64,000 bases of DNA from Streptomyces sp. SCSIO 75703. Lineage in GTDB: Bacteria > Actinomycetota > Actinomycetes > Streptomycetales > Streptomycetaceae. The DNA is taken from assembly GCF_036607905.1 (NCBI RefSeq), contig NZ_CP144555.1, forward strand, positions 1,488,001-1,552,000, given 5' to 3'. The position numbers and the translations under genes are program-made. Below the pieces are notes generated by a model, which was not told where the DNA came from, searched no databases, and saw only the letters and a list, made by a program, of their open reading frames with translations. Positions 55,866-63,200 of this stretch are shown piece after piece (within the stretch, counting starts at the first letter, position 1; each line of letters begins with the position of its first letter).

Positions 55866-56732
55866 ATGGCACACGTCAGCCTCGCCGTGGCCGCGAGCCA
55901 CGCCCCGGGCCTGGTCGGCATGTTCGAACAGGCACCGCTCGCGTCACAGCGGGTGGTCAGCTCGGCCTACGGTTCGCTGGAACGACAGATCCGCGCGGCC
56001 GACCTCGATGTGCTCATCATGGTCGCCAACGACCACATGGCCAACAATCGCATCCGCTCATACCCGGACTTCATCGTCGGGATGGCCCCCGAGCACCACG
56101 GTCCGGCCGAATTCTTCAAGGACTGGCTGGCGTGCGGCGACTACACGGTCCCGGGCCGCCCGGACATCGCCGAGCGGATCCTCAACGGTCTGAACCAACG
56201 GGGCGTGCGCGTCTCCGCGACCCGCGAGAATCTCCACTTCGACGACAACATCTCGGTGCCGGTGGTGAAGACCGGGATCGAGGCCAGCGGCGTTCCGATC
56301 ATCCCCATCCTCCAGAACGTCACGGTTCCCCCTTTCCCCGACCAGCACCGCTGCTATGAGATCGGCCGGCACCTGGCCGATCTCATCGAGCACGACCTGC
56401 CGCCCGACCTGCGCGTCGGCCTCTTCGCCACCGGCGGCATGAGCCACGAGCCGGGTGGTGTACGGGACTTCTGGATCGACGAGGACTTCGACAACTGGTT
56501 CCTCGGCCTGCTCGGGAACGGGAACCACGACAAGGTCCTGGAGGAGGTCACCCCACAGCGGCTGGCGGAGGCCGGCAGCGGCGGCACCGAGGAACTGCTG
56601 AGCTGGATCCTCGTCATGGGCGCCATCGGTGAACGGCACTGCGACGTCCTCGGCTACACCGCCTGGGACAAGTGGCGCTGTGGCATCGGTGCCGTCAGCT
56701 GGGACATGACGTCGGCGCCGGCCGGACGCTGA
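55866..56732 (+). CDS. Class III extradiol ring-cleavage dioxygenase, LigB-type catalytic subunit
   Basis: 288 residues. The LigB superfamily start reads VSLAVAASHAPGLVGMFEQA, including the iron-ligand histidine. LIMVANDHMANNRIRSYPDF has the second conserved His, and GLFATGGMSHEPGGVRDFWI is the loop with the catalytic His. These enzymes open catechol-type rings next to a hydroxyl using Fe(II) and O2. The LigA-type small subunit follows directly. ATG at 55866 has AAGGAAGGA upstream. Protocatechuate/gallate or an aminobiphenyldiol-like ring are possible substrates. Confidence 0.88.
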   Translation: MAHVSLAVAASHAPGLVGMFEQAPLASQRVVSSAYGSLERQIRAADLDVLIMVANDHMANNRIRSYPDFIVGMAPEHHGPAEFFKDWLACGDYTVPGRPDIAERILNGLNQRGVRVSATRENLHFDDNISVPVVKTGIEASGVPIIPILQNVTVPPFPDQHRCYEIGRHLADLIEHDLPPDLRVGLFATGGMSHEPGGVRDFWIDEDFDNWFLGLLGNGNHDKVLEEVTPQRLAEAGSGGTEELLSWILVMGAIGERHCDVLGYTAWDKWRCGIGAVSWDMTSAPAGR

Positions 56733-56744
56733 AAGGAGAGCACC

Positions 56745-57071
56745 ATGAGTCTGGACGGCATCAACCGCGCCCTCGTCTCCCACGACCTCGTGCAGGACCT
56801 CAAGTGGAACGCCGACCTGCGCCAGGAGTTCGAAAACGACGAGTCGGCCGTACTCGACCGCTACGAGCTGACCGCCGCCGAACGCACCGCCATCGAGGAA
56901 CGGGACTTCCGCACCCTCTACGACCTGGGCTTCCACCCCTACCTCGGGGCGCAGTTCGCCCGGATCCTCTTCGCCAACAACAAGTCCGGCGCCACCAGCG
57001 CGGTCCAGCATCTGCTGGCCTCGATCCGCCGCGAACCGGCACCCGGCCCGGACGAGGCGGGCCAGGCGTGA
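56745..57071 (+). CDS. LigA-type small subunit of the extradiol dioxygenase
   Basis: 108 residues. INRALVSHDLVQDLKWNADL, RQEFENDESAVLDRYELTAA and ERTAIEERDFRTLYDLGFHP match the LigA/CarBa-type alpha subunit that caps the LigB active site. AAAGGAGAG precedes the ATG. The stop overlaps the next gene's GTG. The order catalytic-then-small is reversed relative to ligAB of Sphingobium. Confidence 0.87.
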   Translation: MSLDGINRALVSHDLVQDLKWNADLRQEFENDESAVLDRYELTAAERTAIEERDFRTLYDLGFHPYLGAQFARILFANNKSGATSAVQHLLASIRREPAPGPDEAGQA

Positions 57072-58090
57072 CGCGGGAGTCTCTCTGCCCGGCCCCGGCC
57101 GTCTCGCCGGGGCCCGGGCACCGCGTCCACGACCTCCCCGCCGGACCGGACACCGTTCGGGTCGGCGTGATCGACCCGGCCGCCCCGCCGGTGCTCACCA
57201 TCGACCCGGGTGACGAAGTCACTCTGTCGACCTGGGGACACTGGGGCGACAAGGTGACACCGGACACGGTCATGGAGGATTTCCCGGCCCTGCGGGCAGC
57301 CTTCCCCGAGGCTCTCGGGCCCCACTCCCTCACCGGCCCCATCCACGTGCGCGGAGCGCGTCCCGGCGACACCCTGGCGGTGGACGTGCTGGCGCTCACT
57401 CCGGCGGCGCACGGGTTCAACCTGGTGGTGGCCCACCCCCGCGGCCGGGGTGTCCTCCGCGACCGGTTCCCCTCGGGAACGATCCGCCATTTCGCTCTGG
57501 ACCGCGAGTCCATGACCACCACCCTCGGGGGCCGTGTGCGCGTACCCCTCAAACCGTTCCTGGGCATCATGGGCGTGGCACCGGCCGAGGACGGTCCGCG
57601 GAGCACGGTGGAACCCGGCTGCTTCGGCGGCAACATGGACCTTTCGGTACTCGTCGTCGGTTCCCGTCTGAGGCTGCCCGTCTTCCGGGACGGCGCCGGC
57701 TTCTACTGCGGCGACGGCCACGCGGTCCAAGGAGACGGCGAAGTGAACCAGACCGCCATCGAAACCGGCATGGACCATGTCCGGTTGCGGTTCACGGTGG
57801 AACGGGGACCGCGGCGGCTGCGTACGCCCCGGGCCGAGACCGGGACCCATTTCGTCTCCACCGGCTTCGGCAGGAGCCTTGAGGAAGCCGCGCGTGACGC
57901 GGTGGACGACCTGGTGGACTGGCTGATCGAGGAAGGGCTCGACCCGGAAGAGGCCTACAGCCTCTGCTCCATCGCCGCGGACGTCCGTGTGACCCAGATG
58001 GTGAACGGCGTCGTGGGCGTGCACGCCGTCATCGAGAAGCTCACCCGCCGGCCGGGAGCAGCACCTCGGCCGTCGCGGAACAACACGTGA
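57068..58090 (+). CDS. Acetamidase/formamidase family enzyme
   Basis: 340 residues. GDEVTLSTWGHWGDKVTPDT, HSLTGPIHVRGARPGDTLAV, VEPGCFGGNMDLSVLVVGSR, FYCGDGHAVQGDGEVNQTAI and IEEGLDPEEAYSLCSIAADV are the FmdA/AmdA family hallmarks. It hydrolyses a short amide such as formamide, or a related bond, suggesting that the substrate of this operon contains nitrogen. The GTG at 57068 overlaps the LigA-like stop. It is translationally coupled to the gene before it and, by GTGA, abuts the next. Confidence 0.85.
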   Translation: MTRESLCPAPAVSPGPGHRVHDLPAGPDTVRVGVIDPAAPPVLTIDPGDEVTLSTWGHWGDKVTPDTVMEDFPALRAAFPEALGPHSLTGPIHVRGARPGDTLAVDVLALTPAAHGFNLVVAHPRGRGVLRDRFPSGTIRHFALDRESMTTTLGGRVRVPLKPFLGIMGVAPAEDGPRSTVEPGCFGGNMDLSVLVVGSRLRLPVFRDGAGFYCGDGHAVQGDGEVNQTAIETGMDHVRLRFTVERGPRRLRTPRAETGTHFVSTGFGRSLEEAARDAVDDLVDWLIEEGLDPEEAYSLCSIAADVRVTQMVNGVVGVHAVIEKLTRRPGAAPRPSRNNT

Positions 58091-58101
58091 AAGGAATGCC
58101 G

Positions 58102-58962
58102 ATGACCGCCACCCGGATCCCCGAGTACCGGACCGCCGACTTCTTCGGGCTCGAAGACAAGTGGTTGCCCACCGGCGAAGGCGAGCTCACCCACTACCAC
58201 GAACTCGGCGAAGGGCCCCCGGTCCTCTTCCTGCACGGCTCCGGGACGGGTGTCACCGCCGCCGCCAACTGGTGGCTGAACCTGCCGCACCTGGCGGGGC
58301 AGGGGCGGTGCGTCGCCATCGACTCCATCGGCTACGGCCAGACCGTCGTGGCCCCGGGCACCGCGTACGGCATCCGGGAGTGGGGACGGCACGCGCTGCG
58401 CGTCCTCGACGCGTTGGGCATCGACAAGACCTGGATCGTCGGCAACTCGATCGGCGGCTGGGTCGCCCTGCAACTCGCCATCGACGCCCCCGAGCGTCTC
58501 CTGGGCATCGTCTCGATGGGCACCGGAGGAGCGAGGAAGACCGCGGCGCTGGCGGGCCATGCCAAGCCGGAGCTGTCTCCGGCCGGCATCCGCCGCACCC
58601 TGGAACAGTTCGTCGTGGACACGGACCTGGTCACCGACGAACTGGTCGGCCTGCGCTATCAGGCGGCCCTGAACGACAGCGCGTCGAGCCGGCTGCGGGA
58701 GGTCGTGGCCGCCCGCGACCGGGACCGGGACGTACTGCCGCTCGACCTCGACGCGCTCTCCGGTCTGGACATACCCGTGCTGTTGGTCCACGGCATGCAG
58801 GACGTGGTCATCCCGGTCTCGCGGACGTGGGAACTCCTGAACGCCATGCCGCGCGCCGACGCGCACCTCTTCAGCCGGTGCGGGCACTGGTCCCAGGTCG
58901 AACGCGCCGAGGAGTTCAACGAGCTGGTCAGCCAGTACCTCCGCCGACACACAGCCCACTGA
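58102..58962 (+). CDS. Alpha/beta hydrolase, meta-cleavage product hydrolase-like
   Basis: 286 residues. Oxyanion HGSG (VLFLHGSGTGVTAAANWWLN), nucleophile elbow IVGNSIGGWVALQLA, acid VLLVHGMQDVVIP and histidine SRCGHWSQVERAEEF make a complete MhpC/CarC-type triad. Such enzymes hydrolyse C-C bonds of ring-opened 2-hydroxy-6-oxo-dienoates, the expected step after extradiol cleavage. The ATG at 58102 has AAAGGA six bases upstream; an in-frame GTG at 58087 overlaps the preceding stop. Last gene of the operon. Confidence 0.87.
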   Translation: MTATRIPEYRTADFFGLEDKWLPTGEGELTHYHELGEGPPVLFLHGSGTGVTAAANWWLNLPHLAGQGRCVAIDSIGYGQTVVAPGTAYGIREWGRHALRVLDALGIDKTWIVGNSIGGWVALQLAIDAPERLLGIVSMGTGGARKTAALAGHAKPELSPAGIRRTLEQFVVDTDLVTDELVGLRYQAALNDSASSRLREVVAARDRDRDVLPLDLDALSGLDIPVLLVHGMQDVVIPVSRTWELLNAMPRADAHLFSRCGHWSQVERAEEFNELVSQYLRRHTAH

Positions 58963-59409
58963 ACGCGGGGGCAAACGACATCACGCACTGCGGGCCTGCC
59001 GGCCGATCGTCGCGCACCAGTCGCCGTCGAACGACTGTTCACGGTTCCTGACGCCCCGTGCCCTCCGCATGCCTGGAACCGAGCAGCCGTCCTCGGAGTG
59101 AAACCTGTCCTCGACGACGTCCCCATGGGCCCCGGCGCGCCGGGGCCCATGGGGTGGGGATTGACACCGAGCGCGGTCGCCCCGGAGATGCCCTTGTTGT
59201 CGGTGGAGGCGGATCACCAACAATTTAGTTGAACGCTATACCACATCCACGCTCGCGATCACCTCACAGGCCGGAGGCACGGCCACCCGCAAGATGGTTT
59301 ACGGTTCAACCAGCACCCGGCACTGGGTGCTCGTCAAGAAACGAAACCTGTCATGGGCATCTTCAGTCGCAACCGATCGAACACCCCCAACCGAACGGAG
59401 ACCGCCGCC
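58963..59409. promoter_or_regulatory. Spacer with palindrome and the promoter region of wrbA
   Basis: 447 bp. After the palindromic terminator there is an AT-richer part with GTTGAAC (59228-59234) and its inverse GTTCAAC (59304-59310), which could be sites for a MarR- or TetR-like regulator of wrbA. TTGACA at 59161 has no good -10 at proper spacing. No gene is supported. Confidence 0.35.
59121..59154. terminator. Perfect 34-bp palindrome, probable terminator of the catabolic operon
   Basis: CCCCATGGGCCCCGGCG is followed immediately by its exact reverse complement, with no spacer. It lies ~160 bp after the hydrolase stop. As RNA it would form a very stable hairpin; there is no U-tract. Confidence 0.65.
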
Positions 59410-60030
59410 GTGAGCACCCCGACCAAGCTCGCCGTCGTCTACTACTCCTCCACCGGCGTCGTCGCCGCAATCGGCAAGGAGATCGCCGAGGCGGCGGAGA
59501 AGGCCGGCGCCGAGGTCCGTCTGCTCAAGGCCGCCGAGCTGGCCCCGCAATCCGCCATCGACTCCAACCCCGCCTGGGCCGCCAACGCCGCCGCCACCGC
59601 CGACGTCCCCGTCGCCACCCCGGCCGACATCGAGTGGGCCGACGCCGTGATCTTCGGTTCGCCCACCCGCTTCGGCAACATCGCCTCGCAGCTCAAGCAG
59701 TTCATCGACACCCTCGGCGGCCTGTGGGCCCAGGGCAAGCTCGCCGACAAGGTCTACAGCGGCTTCACCGCCTCCTCCACCGCCCACGGCGGCCAGGAGA
59801 GCACCCTGCTCGCGCTGTACAACTCCGTCCACCACTTCGGCGGCATCGTGGTCGCCCCCGGCTACACCGACCCCGCCAAGTTCGCCGACGGCAACCCCTA
59901 CGGCACCTCGCACGTCGACGCCCAGGGCAACAACCCGGTCGACGACACCACCCGCACCGCCGCCCGGGTCCAGGCCGAGCGCGTCGTCAAGATCGCGTCC
60001 GGCCTCAAGGCCGGCCTCGCCGCCGCCTGA
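59410..60030 (+). CDS. wrbA: NAD(P)H:quinone oxidoreductase, WrbA type
   Basis: 206 residues. KLAVVYYSSTGVVAAIGKEI (FMN phosphate loop), GSPTRFGNIASQLKQFIDTL, TASSTAHGGQESTLLALYNS and HHFGGIVVAPGYTD are classic WrbA. It reduces quinones by two electrons with FMN, protecting against redox cycling, and could relate to the aromatic catabolism around it. GTG at 59410 matches the family start; an in-frame ATG at 59353 would add 19 low-complexity residues. Followed by two hairpins. Confidence 0.9.
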   Translation: MSTPTKLAVVYYSSTGVVAAIGKEIAEAAEKAGAEVRLLKAAELAPQSAIDSNPAWAANAAATADVPVATPADIEWADAVIFGSPTRFGNIASQLKQFIDTLGGLWAQGKLADKVYSGFTASSTAHGGQESTLLALYNSVHHFGGIVVAPGYTDPAKFADGNPYGTSHVDAQGNNPVDDTTRTAARVQAERVVKIASGLKAGLAAA

Positions 60031-60060
60031 CCCGGCCCGTTCCAGGAGGGGACCAGCGGC

Positions 60061-60098
60061 GGTCCGTCGGCCGTACAACGGGGTGCGGCCGACGGACC
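60061..60098 (+). terminator. First hairpin after wrbA
   Basis: Perfect 13-bp stem, GGTCCGTCGGCCG with CGGCCGACGGACC, 12-nt loop, 30 bp after the wrbA stop. Confidence 0.7.
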
Positions 60099-60111
60099 GT
60101 CGCGGATCCGA

Positions 60112-60139
60112 GCGACCCCCGCCGGCCGGCGGGGGTCGC
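60112..60139 (+). terminator. Second hairpin after wrbA
   Basis: Perfect 28-bp palindrome: arm GCGACCCCCGCCGG and its exact complement, followed by CTTCTCTTG. With the first hairpin it forms a double terminator. Confidence 0.7.
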
Positions 60140-60234
60140 CTTCTCTTGCCGCACGTTCAAGCAGGCACCTCCACGTGGACCGCACGTCAGGTGGGCACAA
60201 GCGCCCGCGGGTGCGTGGGAGGCAAGCCGCGCCC

Positions 60235-60560
60235 TCTGGCGGTCCTCCGGTCACCGGAAGACGGCGACTTCGGCGACCCGGTCAGCCCGGCACGCTACGA
60301 CACCCCGCTCGTCGGCGTCGGATGAAACCCGCCGGCCCCGGCCACGGTCCCCCTGCGCCCCGACGGGGAGTACGCGCTCGTCGCTCTCCAGGGCACCGTC
60401 ACCGTCCGCAACCAGCCCCTGCACCCCGGGACTCCTCGGTTGCCCCGGCGAAGGGCGCGACGAACTCCCCCTGGCCGTCCGCGTACCCACCCGGGCCCGG
60501 GTCGCCCACACCATGAACGTCTTCGACCGCGTGCCGATCGCCAGTCACCACCCCGTACCG
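60235..60560 (+). pseudogene. Decayed pirin-like gene fragment
   Basis: Translated pieces in two frames follow the C-terminal half of actinobacterial pirins. RYDTPLVGV is followed by an in-frame TGA near 60322. The same frame then continues with VPLRPDGEYALVALQGTVTV, and after a one-base frameshift near 60430 comes GLLGCPGEGRDELPLAVRVP. The pirin N-terminal metal-binding half is absent. Stop, frameshift and truncation together indicate a relic. Confidence 0.55.
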
Positions 60561-60574
60561 CCCCGGATGGCCGC

Positions 60575-61324
60575 TCAAAGCTGCCGACCGAGCAGGCGCG
60601 CGTGCTCCTGGACGACCGGAAGGAAACGCGTCCGCAGTTCGGCGACGGAGACCCGGGCCGCGGCGACGCTGACCGAGAGGGCGGCGACCGTGGCGCCGGA
60701 GGAGTCGAGGACCGGGACCGCGATCGAGCGCAGGCCGAGCTCGAGTTCCTCGTCGGTGAGCGCATAGCCGTTGCCGCGTGCCTCGCGCACACGCTGCGCG
60801 ATCGCCTCCGGGCGGGTCGGCGTGGTCGGTGTGCGCGCCACCAGCTCCGCCTCCGCAAGTCGCGCGGCCACGTCCTCGTCGGTGAGTCCGGCCAGCAGGA
60901 CGTGCCCGGTGGCCGAGACGTAGAGGGGGAGCCGGGCCCCGACGCGTACGCCGGTGTTGAGCATCCGCGTCGTCTCGCTGCGGGCGATGAACAGGGACGC
61001 GCCGTCCTGCAGGACGGCCAGCGAGGCGGATTCGTCGACGGTGTCCCTGATCGCGGCCAGGTGCGGCTGCGCGAGCTGTGGCAGCTGCGCGGTCTCCTCG
61101 TAGGTGGCCCCCAGGCGGAGCACGCGGGGGGTCGGAGAGAAGAACTTGCCGTCGAAGGTGACGTAGCCCAGTTCAGTGAGGGTCATCAGGCAGCGGCGCG
61201 CGGTCGCCCGGCTGAGCCCGGTCGCCCCTGCGGCATCACTGATGGTCAGGCGCGGCGCCTTCGCCCCGAATGCCTCGAGGACGGACAGGCCTTTGGCCAG
61301 ACCGGCCATGCCGTCACTGCTCAT
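60575..61324 (-). CDS. IclR-family regulator, divergent to the Rieske oxygenase operon
   Basis: 249 residues. HTH: GLAKGLSVLEAFGAKAPRLT, ISDAAGATGLSRATARRCLM and TLTELGYVTFDGKFFSPTPR, closest in style to PcaR/PobR-type IclR regulators. The effector domain has GVRVGARLPLYVSATGHVLL and YALTDEELELGLRSIAVPVL. ATG at 61324 is preceded by AAGGGGG. It is divergent from the oxygenase genes, and a palindrome lies at their presumed transcription start, so repression lifted by an aromatic inducer is likely. Confidence 0.9.
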   Translation of the reverse strand: MSSDGMAGLAKGLSVLEAFGAKAPRLTISDAAGATGLSRATARRCLMTLTELGYVTFDGKFFSPTPRVLRLGATYEETAQLPQLAQPHLAAIRDTVDESASLAVLQDGASLFIARSETTRMLNTGVRVGARLPLYVSATGHVLLAGLTDEDVAARLAEAELVARTPTTPTRPEAIAQRVREARGNGYALTDEELELGLRSIAVPVLDSSGATVAALSVSVAAARVSVAELRTRFLPVVQEHARLLGRQL

Positions 61325-61334
61325 AGGTACCCCC

Positions 61335-61365
61335 TTGACAGACGTAACGCGAGCCACTCTACTGA
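61335..61365 (+). promoter_or_regulatory. Promoter of the Rieske oxygenase operon
   Basis: TTGACA (61335-61340) with TACTGA (61360-61365) at 19-bp spacing; CTACTG at 18 bp is an alternative -10 reading. The predicted start, about 61372, falls at the edge of the IclR-type palindrome. Confidence 0.5.
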
Positions 61366-61370
61366 GCGAT

Positions 61371-61404
61371 GTTCGCAAAGCATACATGTGTGCGCTATCC
61401 GAAC
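61371..61404. promoter_or_regulatory. Candidate IclR operator
   Basis: A 34-bp imperfect palindrome with GTTCG and CGAAC outer arms and AGC...ACATGT...GCT inner symmetry. 12 of 17 position pairs match. It lies between the divergent IclR and oxygenase genes. Confidence 0.5.
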
Positions 61405-61446
61405 GCAACAGTGGGGCGTCAAGCGCCGTGTGGTGGAGGAGGACGC

Positions 61447-62736
61447 GTGTCAGAGGGAAGCAGGGCGGCGACCGCGATGGCGGCGCGCAGCTGGCCCCGG
61501 TCGCTGGCCGAGGTGCCGTACTGGGTGTTCCAGGAGGAGGACGTCTATCGGGCCGAGCAGCAGAACATCTTCCACGGGCCGTTCTGGAACTACCTCTGCC
61601 TGGAGGCAGAGCTGGCCGAGCCCGGCGATTTCTGCGCCACCTTCATCGGTGAGCAGCCGGTGCTGGTGACCCGCGACCACGACGGTGAGATCTACGCCTT
61701 CGAGAACCGCTGCGCCCACCGCGGCGCCCTGATCGCCATGGAGCACTACGGACACGCCAGGGACTTCACCTGCGTCTACCACGCCTGGACCTACAACCTC
61801 CAGGGCGACCTCACCGGGGTCGCCTTCGAGGAAGGCATCAACGGCAAGGGCGGCATGGGCAAGGACTTCTGCAAGGCCGCGCACAGCCCACGCCGGCTGC
61901 GGCTGGCCAGCGTGCACGGTCTGGTCTTCGGCAGCCTCGACAACGACGTGCCCGAGATCGAGGAGTACCTCGGCCAGGAGATCCTCGACCGGATCGAGCG
62001 GGTGCTCGGTGGCCGCAAGCCGGTCGTACTGGGGCGCTTCACTCAGGAGCTGCCCAACAACTGGAAGCTCTACATGGAGAACGTCAAGGACTCCTACCAC
62101 GCGAGCATCCTGCACCTGTTCTTCACCACCTTCGGGCTCAACAAGCTGAACCAGAAGGGCGGCATCATCGTCTCGGAGAACGGCGGCCACCACGTCAGCT
62201 GGTCGGCAATCAACCGCGAAGCCGAGGCCAAAGCGGCGTCGACGTACAAGGACCAGAACATCCGCTCCGACTCGGAGTACCAGCTCGAAGACCCCTCCCT
62301 GGTCGACAGCTTCAGCGAGGTCGGCGACGACATCACCCTGCAGATCCTCTCCGTCTCCCCCGGATTCGTCCTGCAGCAGATCCAGAACTCCATCGCGGTG
62401 CGCCAGGTGCTGCCGACGGGGGTCGACACCACCAGCCTCAACTGGACCTATCTCGGGTTCGAAGACGACACCGAAGAGCAGCAGCTGACCCGGATGAAGC
62501 AGTCCAACCTGGTCGGGCCGGCGGGCTACGTCTCGATGGAGGACGGCGCCATCGGCGGCTTCGTCCAGCGCGGCATCGCCGGTGCCGGCAGCGAGTTCGC
62601 CACCCTGCAGATGGGGGGCGACCAGGCAGTCTCCAGCGAGAGCCGGGTGACCGAGGCATCGATCCGCGGCTTCTGGAAGGTCTACCGCGAGGCGATGGGC
62701 TTCACCGTCGGCGAGACCGAAGGAGCAGACACGTGA
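61447..62736 (+). CDS. Rieske non-haem iron aromatic oxygenase, alpha subunit
   Basis: 429 residues. Rieske cluster ligands C-x-H and C-x-x-H lie in [18 protein letters not shown] and [11 protein letters not shown] (about residues 87-112). The mononuclear iron site is in [20 protein letters not shown] (about D215, H218, H223). It hydroxylates an aromatic ring with O2 and electrons from a ferredoxin/reductase not seen in the window. Beta subunit and a PdxA-like dehydrogenase follow with overlaps. GTG at 61447 has GGAGGAGGA upstream. A ring-carboxylated substrate is suggested by the PdxA-like neighbour. Confidence 0.9.
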   Translation: MSEGSRAATAMAARSWPRSLAEVPYWVFQEEDVYRAEQQNIFHGPFWNYLCLEAELAEPGDFCATFIGEQPVLVTRDHDGEIYAFENRCAHRGALIAMEHYGHARDFTCVYHAWTYNLQGDLTGVAFEEGINGKGGMGKDFCKAAHSPRRLRLASVHGLVFGSLDNDVPEIEEYLGQEILDRIERVLGGRKPVVLGRFTQELPNNWKLYMENVKDSYHASILHLFFTTFGLNKLNQKGGIIVSENGGHHVSWSAINREAEAKAASTYKDQNIRSDSEYQLEDPSLVDSFSEVGDDITLQILSVSPGFVLQQIQNSIAVRQVLPTGVDTTSLNWTYLGFEDDTEEQQLTRMKQSNLVGPAGYVSMEDGAIGGFVQRGIAGAGSEFATLQMGGDQAVSSESRVTEASIRGFWKVYREAMGFTVGETEGADT

Positions 62737-63200
62737 CGGACGCGTTCACCCGGATCAGCCGGGCACAGGGCAGCTACGTGCGCGCCATCGACGACGGCCC
62801 GATCGAGGACTGGCCCGAGCACTTCACCGACAACGCCTTCTACAAGGTGACCACCGCGGACAACCACCGCCGTGGGCTGCCCGCCGGTGTCATCTGGGCT
62901 GACAACAAGGCGATGCTCAAGGACCGCGTCTCCGCGCTCAAGGAAGCCAACATCTACGAGCCGCACGCCTACCGGCACCTGCTCGGTCAGCCGGCGATCG
63001 CCGAGGAGAGCGAAACCGGCGCGACCAGCGAGACCTCCTTCCTGGTCGTACGGATCACCGGCAACGGCCCCACCGACATCTTCGCCAGCGGCCGTTACCT
63101 CGACGAGTACGTCTTCACCGGCGGAAGGACCCTCCTCAACAAGCGGATCGTGGTCTGCGACAGCTCCCGCATCGACACCCTGCTGGTGCTGCCGCTGTGA
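62733..63200 (+). CDS. Aromatic-ring-hydroxylating dioxygenase, beta subunit
   Basis: 155 residues, NTF2-like beta subunit. [60 protein letters not shown] and [20 protein letters not shown] match the small subunit of Rieske oxygenases. It gives structural support to an alpha3beta3 enzyme. Start GTG at 62733 overlaps the alpha-subunit stop by 4 bp; its stop overlaps the dehydrogenase start. Confidence 0.9.
   Translation: MTDAFTRISRAQGSYVRAIDDGPIEDWPEHFTDNAFYKVTTADNHRRGLPAGVIWADNKAMLKDRVSALKEANIYEPHAYRHLLGQPAIAEESETGATSETSFLVVRITGNGPTDIFASGRYLDEYVFTGGRTLLNKRIVVCDSSRIDTLLVLPL

Noticed and set aside
59161..59190. TTGACA at 59161 as the wrbA promoter
   Set aside because: The hexamer 17-18 bp downstream (GGAGAT/GAGATG) is not a credible -10, and it lies ~190 bp upstream of the first start codon.
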